Shown piece by piece: positions 18,900 through 28,475 of a DNA stretch of 64,000 nucleotides. The stretch's first letter is position 1. Each line of letters begins with the position of its first letter. The translations under genes and the position numbers were made by a program. This DNA is from Francisellaceae bacterium (lineage in GTDB: Bacteria; Pseudomonadota; Gammaproteobacteria; UBA6186; Azoamicaceae). The stretch lies in the NCBI GenBank assembly GCA_018703155.1, contig JABJGS010000002.1, positions 1-64,000 on the forward strand, written 5' to 3'. The notes beneath the pieces were generated by a model. That model saw only the letters and a program-made list of their open reading frames with translations. It was not told where the DNA came from and searched no databases.

Positions 18900-20270
18900 G
18901 TGGTAGCAAGAAATAATAACATACGTGATCTTCATAGAACTATGAAAGATATTCGGTATGACAAAATTAAATCTCTTTCAGAAGTGGAGGATGATGATCT
19001 TAGAAAGCGTAAAGAAAAAGCCACATCGCATTGTAAAACGGATAGAGTAATTGCATTAGAAAAACAGAAAGTTCTCAAAACCCTAGCGTTATCACGCGAA
19101 AAACGTCAGCAACAACAACACACTGACTATATGATTTACAACCAACTAATGTATGAATATAACAAACAGCTTCTTGACAAATCTATTAAATCTAATAAAA
19201 ACAAAAGTAATGCACAAAAGGAATGTCTTCTGAATTTTGCTGGAGCAGCTCTCGCAATGATCGTCTCCTTTGCTAGTGGTGGCCTGATTCCTAGCCTTAT
19301 AATGTTAGTAGCTGGCCTAGCTACTATGGGCGGTTTTTTTTATAAATCCTGGACTGTATCTGATGATGTAAAAGGTGGCAAACGTACTTTGATTAAAAGT
19401 ATGTTGGCTGGTTCTTTCATGAAAAGAACTGATGATATTTTGAAGGGTTGTTTTATGATTGGCGGTTTAACCGGTGTTATGTTAGGGGCTGCGTTACCAT
19501 TTGCAATTATAACCTTTGCGGCAAGTGCCTTAGCGTTTGCCGCTTCAGCCTATGAATATAAAAGAAACCCTTCAAAAGCTGCTAAATATGGTCTAGCTGG
19601 TACTGGTCTAAACCTACTTGGTTCAATGGCAATGACTGGTGTTGCAATAGCCGCTTTAATAGTTGGGGCAGCAGCACTTTCTAATCCCATAGGACTAGCT
19701 ATAATTGGCACATTCCTAGTTGCTGGAGCTATAGTCAAGTTAAAAATATCAATAAGTAAAAGTATGAAAGCTAAAGAGAAATTAAAGGACATACAAGAAA
19801 GACACGATTATTATGAAGCAAATTTATCTGGAAATAAAAATGACAACTTATTATCTAACTCAATGTCTCTATCTTTAGAATGTATAGATGATATTATTAA
19901 TATAAGAGCTCACAGGGCAAATAATCAGCGTGAAAATACAAAATTTACTAAAAAAACCAGAGAGCCATTACGATGGACAGACTCGATTATTCCAACAAGA
20001 AGTACTACGCCCAGTCAGCAATCTACCACGAAACAACTATCCACTCCAGAAGCAAAATCTGCTCCAGCAGCCAAAGCCAAGTCTACTCCAGCAGCTAGAT
20101 TTACTTCCTCACGAGAAAACGCTTCTGTACCAACTGGGCCATCACCAAGTATGTCCAGAACCACTACAGATGATAAGCCATCTCGAACCACTACAGATGA
20201 TAAGCCATCTAGAACTACTACAGATGACAAGCCATCTCGCAACCCTAATACTGTAAAAAAGAAAAAATGA
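18900..20270 (+). CDS. Putative effector-like membrane protein, paralog B
   Basis: A 456-residue protein related to the preceding gene product. It has a charged helical N-terminus (1-105, with LEKQKVLKTLALSREKRQQQQ likely a coiled coil), a hydrophobic block in three parts (about 112-150, 182-220 and 238-285) that carries the shared pattern KRNPSKAAK...LSNPI...AIVK, and a Ser/Thr/Pro-rich tail. The tail ends with three copies of a nine-residue repeat, RTTTDDKPS, then a lysine run. Function unknown; the paralogy shows a local duplication with fast divergence of the tails. Confidence 0.75.
   Translation: MVARNNNIRDLHRTMKDIRYDKIKSLSEVEDDDLRKRKEKATSHCKTDRVIALEKQKVLKTLALSREKRQQQQHTDYMIYNQLMYEYNKQLLDKSIKSNKNKSNAQKECLLNFAGAALAMIVSFASGGLIPSLIMLVAGLATMGGFFYKSWTVSDDVKGGKRTLIKSMLAGSFMKRTDDILKGCFMIGGLTGVMLGAALPFAIITFAASALAFAASAYEYKRNPSKAAKYGLAGTGLNLLGSMAMTGVAIAALIVGAAALSNPIGLAIIGTFLVAGAIVKLKISISKSMKAKEKLKDIQERHDYYEANLSGNKNDNLLSNSMSLSLECIDDIINIRAHRANNQRENTKFTKKTREPLRWTDSIIPTRSTTPSQQSTTKQLSTPEAKSAPAAKAKSTPAARFTSSRENASVPTGPSPSMSRTTTDDKPSRTTTDDKPSRTTTDDKPSRNPNTVKKKK
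20158..20238 (+). repeat. 27-bp coding tandem repeat, three copies
   Basis: Units 20158-20184, 20185-20211 and 20212-20238 each encode (R)TTTDDKPS near the C-terminus of paralog B. Copies differ by a few mostly synonymous bases, so copy number could change by slippage without breaking the frame. Confidence 0.92.
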
Positions 20271-20458
20271 TCACCTTAATTTACACCTTTATTACTGTTA
20301 GATTTTATCTTTGTCGCATCTAATATTTAAATGATGAAATTGTTAATTAACTATTCATATAACAAGAATATATTATTGTTATATTTTAAAGGAAAGCAAT
20401 TTATCAAAATGATAATTTTAATGGCTGTACGATATAGAGTATTGTCGTGAAATTGAAT

Positions 20459-20490
20459 TTCACTACAATATCTATTGTTATTGTAGTGAA
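20459..20490. repeat. Perfect 12-bp inverted repeat
   Basis: TTCACTACAATA at 20459-20470 and its exact reverse complement at 20479-20490 are separated by 8 bases. There is no T-tract after it, so it is not a standard terminator. It may be a protein-binding site, a transcript hairpin or the relic of a mobile element end. Confidence 0.8.
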
Positions 20491-20567
20491 TAGATTAAAT
20501 GGATATCGTGACTTTTAGAGAGTTTACGACAAAGCCGTGACATATGCCCAAAAGGATTCTATCAAGG

Positions 20568-20647
20568 CTTTATCGCAAATTTTAAAATAAATCAAAGTCA
20601 GTGTAGCTATGACAATAATGATGACTTTATCGCAAACTTTAAAATAA
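20568..20647. repeat. 23-bp direct repeat, two copies 57 bp apart
   Basis: Positions 20568-20590 and 20625-20647 are identical except for one base (core CTTTATCGCAAA then TTTAAAATAA). The purpose is unknown. Confidence 0.85.
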
Positions 20648-20800
20648 CTTAATTTTTTAGATTATTTTTCAATTAACTTTTCTGAAAATTTAAGCTCCTG
20701 ACCAAATGCCCCCATTGTATTACACTAATTTAATACAGATAACATAATAAAAGATAAAGCTATATTCATAATACTAAGATTAATTATCATACCCCATCAA

Positions 20801-22219
20801 TTATTTTTTCTTCGGCAAATATAAATCGGTAATAGAGCCTTCAAATGCCTCTGCTGACTGACATATAGTCTCTGATAAAGTTGGATGAGGATGAATAGTT
20901 AATGCTAAATCCTCAGCATCACACCCCATTTCAATAGCTAAAGCTGCCTCAGAAATCAAATCTCCTGCATTTATTCCAACAATTCCCGCACCTAAAATTT
21001 TATTAGTTTTAGGATCAAAGAGTACCTTGGTCAGCCCCTCATCTCTAGCCATTGATAAAGCTCTACCACTAGCCATCCACGGAAAGGCTCCTTTTTCGTA
21101 TGCAATTCCTTGCTCTTTAGCTTGAATTTCAGTTAGGCCAACCCATGCAATTTCAGGATCGGTATATGCTACTGCTGGAATACATTTTGGCTCAAAAAAG
21201 TGCTTCATGCCACAAATAACTTCAGCAGCTACCTTTCCTTCTGGTATCGCCTTATGTGCTAACATAGGATTGCCAACAACATCCCCAATAGCAAATATAT
21301 GCTTTATATTCGTACGCATTTGTTGATCAACTTTTATAAAACCTCGCTCATCAACATTAACACCGGCTTTATCAGCATCAATTAAAGCACCATTTGGTGC
21401 ACGCCCGATAGATGCAAGTACCTTATCGTACCTAATTGCTTCTTTCGGTGCTTTTTTCCCTTCAAAACTAACCCACAGGCCATCAGGTTTAGCTTCAATA
21501 TTTGTAACTTTAGTTTCAAGCATTACTGATTTAAAAGATTTAGTAACACGTTTCTGTAAAGGCATAACCAGGTCTTTATCTGCACCAGGAATTAATCCTG
21601 GGGTAAGTTCTACAATAGATACATTACTGCCTAATGCATTATATACTGTCCCCATTTCCATACCAATAATGCCACCACCCAAGACTAACATCTCGTTAGG
21701 AACATCTTTTAACTCTAAAGCTCCTGTAGAATCAATCAACCTTTCATCATCAGGGAAAAATGGTAAATTAATAGGCTTAGAGCCAACAGCAATTACTGCG
21801 TTCTCAAATTTTATAGTAGTTACGCTATCTTTATTTGTAACTGTTAATTCATTTGCGGAGGTAAATCTTCCTTCACCATGCACTATTTGAACTTTTCGTT
21901 GTTTAGATAAGCCAACAAGACCTTGAGTTAATCTGTTAATAATAGAGTTTTTCCAAGTTCTTAATTTATCAATGTTGATATCTGGTTTATTGAAAGTAAT
22001 ACCATGTTTTGCCATATCATAACTTTCATTGATTACTTTGGCAGAGTGTAATAGAGCTTTTGATGGTATACAACCAACATTCAAGCACACGCCACCAAGA
22101 CTGTCGTAGTATTCAACAAGGACAACTTTTTTTCCTAAGTCTGCAGCTCTAAATGCAGCAGTATATCCCCCAGGACCAGAGCCTAAGACAACAACCTGAG
22201 TTTCTATAGAATTAGTCAT
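20801..22219 (-). CDS. lpd: Dihydrolipoyl dehydrogenase (E3)
   Basis: FAD enzyme that reoxidises the dihydrolipoyl groups of pyruvate dehydrogenase and 2-oxoglutarate dehydrogenase using NAD+. The FAD dinucleotide motif GSGPGGYTAAFRAA is at residues 13-26, the redox disulfide is in GGVCLNVGCIPSK near residue 42-54, the NAD motif GGGIIGMEMG lies near 181, and the C-terminal His-Glu pair is in HPHPTLSE. Length 472 is normal. Last gene of the aceE-aceF-lpd unit, 9 bases after aceF. Confidence 0.97.
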   Translation of the reverse strand: MTNSIETQVVVLGSGPGGYTAAFRAADLGKKVVLVEYYDSLGGVCLNVGCIPSKALLHSAKVINESYDMAKHGITFNKPDINIDKLRTWKNSIINRLTQGLVGLSKQRKVQIVHGEGRFTSANELTVTNKDSVTTIKFENAVIAVGSKPINLPFFPDDERLIDSTGALELKDVPNEMLVLGGGIIGMEMGTVYNALGSNVSIVELTPGLIPGADKDLVMPLQKRVTKSFKSVMLETKVTNIEAKPDGLWVSFEGKKAPKEAIRYDKVLASIGRAPNGALIDADKAGVNVDERGFIKVDQQMRTNIKHIFAIGDVVGNPMLAHKAIPEGKVAAEVICGMKHFFEPKCIPAVAYTDPEIAWVGLTEIQAKEQGIAYEKGAFPWMASGRALSMARDEGLTKVLFDPKTNKILGAGIVGINAGDLISEAALAIEMGCDAEDLALTIHPHPTLSETICQSAEAFEGSITDLYLPKKK

Positions 22220-22228
22220 TAATTTCCC

Positions 22229-23803
22229 CTATAACAATAATCTACGAATATCTGATAATTTTTCTACTAAATACTTACTAAATCTAGCCGCTTCCGCGCC
22301 ATCTATTACACGATGATCATAAGATAATGATAACGGTAACATTAACCTAGGTACAAACTCACCGTTTTGATATATGGGTTTATGTGAAGATTTTGATACG
22401 CCTAAAATAGCTACTTCCGGTGCATTAACAATTGGAGTAAATGCATGACCTCCAATTCCACCTAAGCTTGAAATACTAAAACAACCACCCTGCATATCTC
22501 CAGGCTTTAATTTAGCATCTCTGGCCTTGATACTTATTTCACCAAGCTCTATAGCCAATTGGAATAAACCTTTTTTATCTACATCGCGGACTACAGGCAC
22601 TACTAGACCATTCGGTGTATCAACAGCGATTCCAATATGATAATATTTTTTGATAATCAATTTATCTCCTGATGGAGCAAGAGAACTATTAAATCTAGGA
22701 AATTCCTGTAATGCTGCTACAATTGCGCGCATTAGGAAAACCAATGGTGTCAATCTTATACCTTGTTTCTGTGCTGCATCTTTCTGCAATTTCCTGAAAT
22801 CTTCTAAGTCAGTAATGTCAGCTTCTTCAAAATGTGTTACATGCGGTATGTGCAACCAATTTCTATGTAAAAATTTCCCACTTATAATTTTAATACGGCT
22901 GAGATTTTGCTCCTCAATATCACCATATTTAGAAAAATCAATTTGGGGCATCTTACCAATAAAATCATTATTAGTTTGGGGGTTCCCCTCACCTTTAATT
23001 TTATTTTTAACATAAGAATATAAATCTTCTTTTATTATTCTATTTTTCCGGCCACTACCAGAAACATCACTTAAATCAACACCCAAATCTCTGGCCAATC
23101 TTCTGACTCCAGGACCTGCGTAAGCAGATTTAATATTAGACTTCATCTGAATGTCATTTGCCTTTTCAACTTCTTTTGACAATATTTTTTCGGCTATAGG
23201 CTGATGTGGTTGTGATTTAGATTCAGACTTATTAATTAGTTTGCTGAGCATACTACCAATATTATCACCCTGATTAACTTTATCACCAACAATAATTTTG
23301 AAATTTTTGAGAACCCCAGCAAAAGGCGCTGGTATATCCATTGAGGCTTTCTCACTTTCAATCGTAAATAATGATTGCTCTTTATTTACGGTATCACCAC
23401 TCTTTACAAAAACTTCAATTACTTCGACACTTTCTTCTGTCCCTATATCTGGAATAATTATATCAACACTTATCTCATCAATGGATTTTTCTGTATCTAT
23501 ATTGTCTTTAAGATTTATTGATTTAGTATCTATTATTTTCTCTGATTGTAATTTTGTATCTATTTTAACATCACTTGATTTTAGTAATAAGACATGATCT
23601 CCCATTTGCACCTTATCACCTACTTTAACTGATATTTTTTCCACTTGTCCAGAATCAGGTGATGGAACTTCAACCGTAGCCTTGTCTGTTTCAAGAGTAA
23701 TTAAGCTTTGCTCTTTTTTAATAACATCACCAACAGCAACTAAAATTTCAATTACTGTTACTTCTTGTGAATCACCAATGTCAGGTATTTTAACTTCAAT
23801 CAT
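22229..23803 (-). CDS. aceF: Pyruvate dehydrogenase E2, dihydrolipoyl acetyltransferase
   Basis: A 524-residue E2 with two lipoyl domains (lipoylated Lys in ETDKATVEVP near residue 41 and in ESEKASMDIP near 146), a peripheral-subunit-binding domain (AGPGVRRLARDLGVDL near 228), and the catalytic domain ending in the active-site motif DHRVIDG. Two rather than three lipoyl domains is within the range for gammaproteobacteria. It transfers acetyl groups to CoA in the cytoplasmic complex with AceE and Lpd. Confidence 0.97.
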   Translation of the reverse strand: MIEVKIPDIGDSQEVTVIEILVAVGDVIKKEQSLITLETDKATVEVPSPDSGQVEKISVKVGDKVQMGDHVLLLKSSDVKIDTKLQSEKIIDTKSINLKDNIDTEKSIDEISVDIIIPDIGTEESVEVIEVFVKSGDTVNKEQSLFTIESEKASMDIPAPFAGVLKNFKIIVGDKVNQGDNIGSMLSKLINKSESKSQPHQPIAEKILSKEVEKANDIQMKSNIKSAYAGPGVRRLARDLGVDLSDVSGSGRKNRIIKEDLYSYVKNKIKGEGNPQTNNDFIGKMPQIDFSKYGDIEEQNLSRIKIISGKFLHRNWLHIPHVTHFEEADITDLEDFRKLQKDAAQKQGIRLTPLVFLMRAIVAALQEFPRFNSSLAPSGDKLIIKKYYHIGIAVDTPNGLVVPVVRDVDKKGLFQLAIELGEISIKARDAKLKPGDMQGGCFSISSLGGIGGHAFTPIVNAPEVAILGVSKSSHKPIYQNGEFVPRLMLPLSLSYDHRVIDGAEAARFSKYLVEKLSDIRRLLL

Positions 23804-23821
23804 ATCTTGCTCTAAAATTAA

Positions 23822-26485
23822 TTATACTAAAAATGGATCTGGTTTTTCATGGTTAATACCTAGATCAGATCTGGCTTTCAATAATTTATCTTTACTAAAT
23901 TTACCTTGTTCATACAAACTATAAAGCGCCATATAAGCCACATAGTTTCTATCAACTTCAAAAAATCTTCTTAACTCAACTCTAGACGAGCTGCGTCCGA
24001 AACCATCAGTCCCTAATACATAATATGGTCTTTTAACATATTCCCTGACTTGCTCTGGATAAGATTTAACATAATCTGTAGCTACTACTACAGGCACATC
24101 ACTACGTCCTAAAATTTGCGTTATATATGGTTCCCGCTCATCACAATCTACATTGACCCTATTATATCTTGTACACTCACGTCCATCTCTAGCTAACTCT
24201 GTAAAGCTTGGTACTGAGTACAAATTAGCACTAACACCATAATCAACTAATATTTCAGAGGCATATACAACCTCATTAAAAATAGCTCCAGATCCCAATA
24301 AATCAACCTGCATGGTTTCTTGTTCTTTAGCTTTTTTGAAACAATAAATACCCTTTATTATGCCATTTTTAACATTTTCATCTGGAATTGGTGCCTGTAT
24401 ATAGGTTTCATTTAAGACAGTAATGTAATAATACACATCTTTTTGATCTTCAAGCATTTCTTTAAGGCCCTGCTCAACAATAACTGCCACTTCAAAGCCA
24501 AAACTTGGATCATAACTTTTACAGTTTGGTATTACACTTGAAAACACATGACTATGACCATCTTCATGCTGCAATCCTTCACCATTTAAAGTTGTTCTAC
24601 CTGAGGTTGCGCCAATTAAAAAACCTCTTGAGCGTGCATCAGCACCAGCCCATGCTAAATCCCCAGTTCGCTGAAAACCAAACATAGAATAAAATATATA
24701 AAAAGGTATCATTACTTTATTATTATTACTATAAGATGTTGCTGCAGCTATCCAGGAACACATAGCACCACCCTCATTAATCCCTTCTTGCAAAATCTGT
24801 CCATTTTGGGATTCTTTATAAAACATTACTTGAGCCGAATCCACGGGTTCATAAAGCTGTCCTGTTGTAGCATATATACCTAATTGACGAAATAATCCTT
24901 CCATACCAAACGTTCTAGCTTCATCAGGAATTATCGGTACAACTCTGTTACCATAAGTTTTGTCTTTACAAAGCGCTGTTAATATTCTAACAAGCACCAT
25001 TGTAGTTGAAATCTCACGCTCAGCAGAGCCACTTAAAAATGCTTTAAACATTTCACTTGATACAGAAAATTTCTCATCAGAAGTTGAACGACGATATGGC
25101 AAGTTACCACCTAACTCTTTGCGTCTAGATTTAATATATTTAATTTCAGCACTATCAGCGTCAGGCTTATAAAATGGTACTTCTGCTATTTTATCGTCAG
25201 GAATTGGAACGTAAAAACGATCCCTGAAAGCTATCAATTGATCCTTTGCCATCTTCTTTGTATTGTGTGCTGTATTCATTGCTTCACCTGCAGAACCAAG
25301 CCCATAACCTTTGACTGTTTTGGCTAAAATAACTACAGGTTGTCCTTCATGCTTCACTGCCTGACTATATGCTGAATAAATTTTTTGCGGATCATGGCCT
25401 CCACGCTTTAAGCGCCAAATATCTTCATCAGACATATGCTCAACCATTTCTTTTAACTCAGAGTTTGCACCAAAAAAATGTTCTCTAGTATACGCACCAC
25501 CATGGGCTTTATAATTTTGGTAATCACCATCTAACGCTTCATCCATACGTTTTTGCATAACGCCATGATGATCTTTCGCAAATAAGGGATCCCAAGAACC
25601 ACCCCAAATAACTTTAATTATATGCCAACCAGCACCTCGAAACACACCTTCAAGTTCCTGAATTATTTTTCCATTACCTCGTACAGGTCCATCTAACCCT
25701 TGTAAATTGCAATTAATCACAAAAATTAAATTATCTAATTTCTCTCTTGCTGCAACAGTTAAAGCCCCTAATGATTCTGGCTCAGACATTTCACCATCAC
25801 CACAAAAACACCAAATTTTCCTACCTTTATTTTTAATAATATCTCTATTTTCAAGATACTTAGTAAATCTAGCTTGATAAATTGCCTGCAAAGGTCCCAG
25901 TCCCATAGAGACTGTTGGAAACTGCCAATAATTAGGCATTAACCATGGATGTGGGTATGATGACAACCCATCATGATCTATTTCACGTCGAAAATTTTCT
26001 AGTTGTTCTTCTGATATAACACCCTCTAAAAAAGATCTAGCATATATACCTGGAGATGCATGCCCCTGAATATACACTAAATCACCTGGAGTGTTTTCAC
26101 CTTGAGCTTTCCAAAAATGATTAAATCCTACATCATAAAGTGCTGCTGAAGATGCAAAACTTCCGATGTGACCACCAATATCTGGATCTTTTTTTACTGC
26201 ACGAACCACCATTGCCATAGCGTTCCATCTAATGATAGCTCTAACTCTACCCTCTAAATCTAAATCTCCTGGGTATGAAACTTCCTCACTAATCTTAATG
26301 GTATTCTTATAAGCAGTATTAAACATTGGGGCTAATGGGCAACCATGATCATTAACATAACGCATCATTTGTCGCATTAAGTAAGTAACTCGATGATGAC
26401 CATCTTCCTTTAGTGTTTGGGCAAGAGAATCTAACCATTCTTGGGTTTCTTCTGAATCAATGTCATTATCATTTTCAATAGTCAT
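23822..26485 (-). CDS. aceE: Pyruvate dehydrogenase E1, homodimeric type
   Basis: An 887-residue thiamine-diphosphate enzyme that decarboxylates pyruvate and acetylates the lipoyl groups of AceF. The TPP/Mg motif begins CFCGDGEMSEPES near residue 226 and closes at VINCNLQ about 30 residues later. Length and the lack of a split alpha/beta form are typical of the gammaproteobacterial aceE type. It begins 8 bases after the AmpE-like gene and precedes aceF by 18 bases. Confidence 0.97.
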   Translation of the reverse strand: MTIENDNDIDSEETQEWLDSLAQTLKEDGHHRVTYLMRQMMRYVNDHGCPLAPMFNTAYKNTIKISEEVSYPGDLDLEGRVRAIIRWNAMAMVVRAVKKDPDIGGHIGSFASSAALYDVGFNHFWKAQGENTPGDLVYIQGHASPGIYARSFLEGVISEEQLENFRREIDHDGLSSYPHPWLMPNYWQFPTVSMGLGPLQAIYQARFTKYLENRDIIKNKGRKIWCFCGDGEMSEPESLGALTVAAREKLDNLIFVINCNLQGLDGPVRGNGKIIQELEGVFRGAGWHIIKVIWGGSWDPLFAKDHHGVMQKRMDEALDGDYQNYKAHGGAYTREHFFGANSELKEMVEHMSDEDIWRLKRGGHDPQKIYSAYSQAVKHEGQPVVILAKTVKGYGLGSAGEAMNTAHNTKKMAKDQLIAFRDRFYVPIPDDKIAEVPFYKPDADSAEIKYIKSRRKELGGNLPYRRSTSDEKFSVSSEMFKAFLSGSAEREISTTMVLVRILTALCKDKTYGNRVVPIIPDEARTFGMEGLFRQLGIYATTGQLYEPVDSAQVMFYKESQNGQILQEGINEGGAMCSWIAAATSYSNNNKVMIPFYIFYSMFGFQRTGDLAWAGADARSRGFLIGATSGRTTLNGEGLQHEDGHSHVFSSVIPNCKSYDPSFGFEVAVIVEQGLKEMLEDQKDVYYYITVLNETYIQAPIPDENVKNGIIKGIYCFKKAKEQETMQVDLLGSGAIFNEVVYASEILVDYGVSANLYSVPSFTELARDGRECTRYNRVNVDCDEREPYITQILGRSDVPVVVATDYVKSYPEQVREYVKRPYYVLGTDGFGRSSSRVELRRFFEVDRNYVAYMALYSLYEQGKFSKDKLLKARSDLGINHEKPDPFLV

Positions 26486-26493
26486 TACTTACC

Positions 26494-27186
26494 TCATAAA
26501 TTCCAATATATCATGGAAAAAAATATTGCTAGTAGCGTCCAAATTAATTTTGCTCGTTGGACCAAATCTATTTCATCAACTTTGCCTACATCTCCCAAAG
26601 CCGCGCTTCCACATTCTAAAACTATTACATTGGCTCTAGTTTCTTTAACGCTTAAAAAACGTTTTAATCTATAAAATGCTGGGTCAAATTCTCCAACCAG
26701 ACCATATATGGTGCCAGTGAGGAATGCCGGGATAAGCCTTAGCCATGATATAATAGTAGTGTAAAATTTATATTCTAAGTTGCTTATATGCCGTAAATTA
26801 TGTGTTATATAATACACGCCACAACCAATAGGTCCAAGTACTGCAAACCAAAACAGTGGCGTAAAGGTATTACTATGAACTTCATTCAACAATGGCTCTT
26901 TATTTACCTCATACTCTTCATTAAGACATATCAGCAAAATCAGTGTACTAAAAAGTAAATCACCCCATTTACCCAAAAAACTCTTCATTACAAAAGCAAG
27001 AACAGCTAAGGCAAAGATTAGTACCACCCATAACATTATGGTAATACTTCTTGTATGGAGTCTAGGAGATATTCTAGAAAAGCTGTTCCAAAAAGCAGTC
27101 GCTGGTGAATTATGAAGAGCAAATTTATTACTAAACTCTGCATTGTTAATGAGTATCACGAACAAAATAACAAGTGGCCCGAGCAT
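26494..27186 (-). CDS. ampE: AmpE-like inner membrane protein
   Basis: A 230-residue polytopic protein with about four to five membrane segments. FWFAVLGPIGCGVYY near the middle and the SWLRLIPAFLTG segment match the AmpE branch of the CobD/CbiB-like membrane family; AmpE of enterobacteria is about 284 residues, so this one is short. AmpE has been linked to beta-lactamase induction signalling but its biochemical role is open. Enterobacterial ampE also lies a few genes from aceEF, which supports the call. Its ATG overlaps the TAA of the preceding gene by one base (TAATG), implying translational coupling. Confidence 0.75.
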   Translation of the reverse strand: MLGPLVILFVILINNAEFSNKFALHNSPATAFWNSFSRISPRLHTRSITIMLWVVLIFALAVLAFVMKSFLGKWGDLLFSTLILLICLNEEYEVNKEPLLNEVHSNTFTPLFWFAVLGPIGCGVYYITHNLRHISNLEYKFYTTIISWLRLIPAFLTGTIYGLVGEFDPAFYRLKRFLSVKETRANVIVLECGSAALGDVGKVDEIDLVQRAKLIWTLLAIFFSMIYWNL

Positions 27187-27776
27187 TAACTTTTCTCGTT
27201 TATTCTCTCAATAATGGTATCAAAGCTTATTTCATAGACGCTATCATTACCATTCAACACAAACACTGGTTTTCCAGGCTCTTTTTCATCAACTTTTGCT
27301 TCATTTTGAAAATGATGAGGATCCCACTCTACAATTAGAGCACCATCTTTTTGATGAAGATTTATTTTAATAGCACCAATTAAATCATCAACATTCCAAG
27401 GAGGAAGATCTCTTTCTACTATAGAAACAATAAGCTGAGTTGCTTCTCCATTAGAAAATTCATGCTCCCAAAGCCTAACTTTCTTAACTGATTTCAAATG
27501 CTTTGCAAGCCAATGAGTTGGATAACTAGGAACTCTGAAATAACTAGATTTGCCATAATTGCTATACTCTACAATACTCAGATAGACCTCATCACCACCG
27601 GATTCACTTTCCTTCGTTACACTTAAGGCAGAAACCTCTAACTGAAATTTGTGAGTCGAAATTGGAGCATTATCTGCAATTGAAACTTGAGTTATCCCTA
27701 GTGCAACACAAAAACCTAGTACAACACGAAAAACAAACGCAACTAACTTGTTCGGGTGATTATTCAATAACTTCAT
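27186..27776 (-). CDS. Exported hypothetical protein heading the PDH operon
   Basis: A 196-residue protein with a signal-peptide-like N-terminus (VAFVFRVVLGFCVALGITQV, probable cleavage after SIA near residue 34). The mature part is an all-polar domain of about 160 residues without cysteines, so probably periplasmic. Family not recognised. It is the first gene of the run leading through ampE into aceE, aceF and lpd, and its stop overlaps the ampE start. Confidence 0.7.
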   Translation of the reverse strand: MKLLNNHPNKLVAFVFRVVLGFCVALGITQVSIADNAPISTHKFQLEVSALSVTKESESGGDEVYLSIVEYSNYGKSSYFRVPSYPTHWLAKHLKSVKKVRLWEHEFSNGEATQLIVSIVERDLPPWNVDDLIGAIKINLHQKDGALIVEWDPHHFQNEAKVDEKEPGKPVFVLNGNDSVYEISFDTIIERINEKS

Positions 27777-28475
27777 TATTACTAGCCCCAGTGAATATTA
27801 GATCTTGACGGCGTCTCCCAGGTAAACCAAGGATCCATATGCATTTAGCTCTAATGGTTCCCGCCTTGAATCAGCGCAAGGAAAATAGCTTAGCTTTTCG
27901 ATAAGCTCCCAGATGGAAACTTTTTCGATTTTACACCAATCAATGTTCCTGAGACAGCATGTCACCGTGTCTAACATTACCGTCGGCCCACCACTAGCCG
28001 CATACATATAAACAATCTTAACAAAAGAATTTCGTGACTTCAATCTGTCCGATACCTTATATTTTCATCGTAAATAGCTGTTTTTTTGAATAAGTACTGC
28101 TGCTGCCAGTTTGTGTATACAACTAACATTCAATCATGCCCTCAAAAAATCAAATTTAGCAACTTAATTACTGTCGCGAAAGATCATTTGACTCTTGTCC
28201 TAGATATAAACAGATCTTCACAACACCACCGATTAGGTGACATACCACAAAAACTGAAAGCAATTCCTACATGCATATTATTAAGACCATATTAATAAGT
28301 ACGACCTACACTTGTAAAAATAAACTAAAATAAAATTTTCTATTTTATGAAAAGTTGTAAATCAAATAACAAATAACTAGTGATGCAACTGCATTTACAA
28401 ATATTTATGCTATGCTCAATTTAACAGTTAACAAAAATAATATTAGACAATGTGTAAAATACCTTGGAGATTGGC
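27777..28475. other. Intergenic, PDH operon to pilA
   Basis: About 700 bases separating the divergent PDH operon and pilA, so it must contain both promoters. The part at 27800-28050 is less AT-rich than its surroundings and holds an 81-codon reverse-strand frame with no recognisable domain; it may be a degraded gene. I could not identify a confident promoter. Confidence 0.5.

Larger units (their letters stand above)
20271..20800. other. Intergenic with repeats
   Basis: About 530 bases between paralog B and the 3' end of lpd. It contains a perfect 12-bp inverted repeat and a 23-bp direct repeat, listed separately. No open frame of note. Confidence 0.6.

Noticed and set aside
27798-28043. 81-codon reverse-strand frame upstream of the PDH operon
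   Set aside because: No known motif, no ribosome binding site seen and unusual residue mix; treated as part of a possibly degraded intergenic segment.
28086-28295. 69-codon forward frame before pilA
   Set aside because: Starts without a binding site, has no domain and lies in a region expected to hold promoters. A resemblance to transposase ends was too weak to report.
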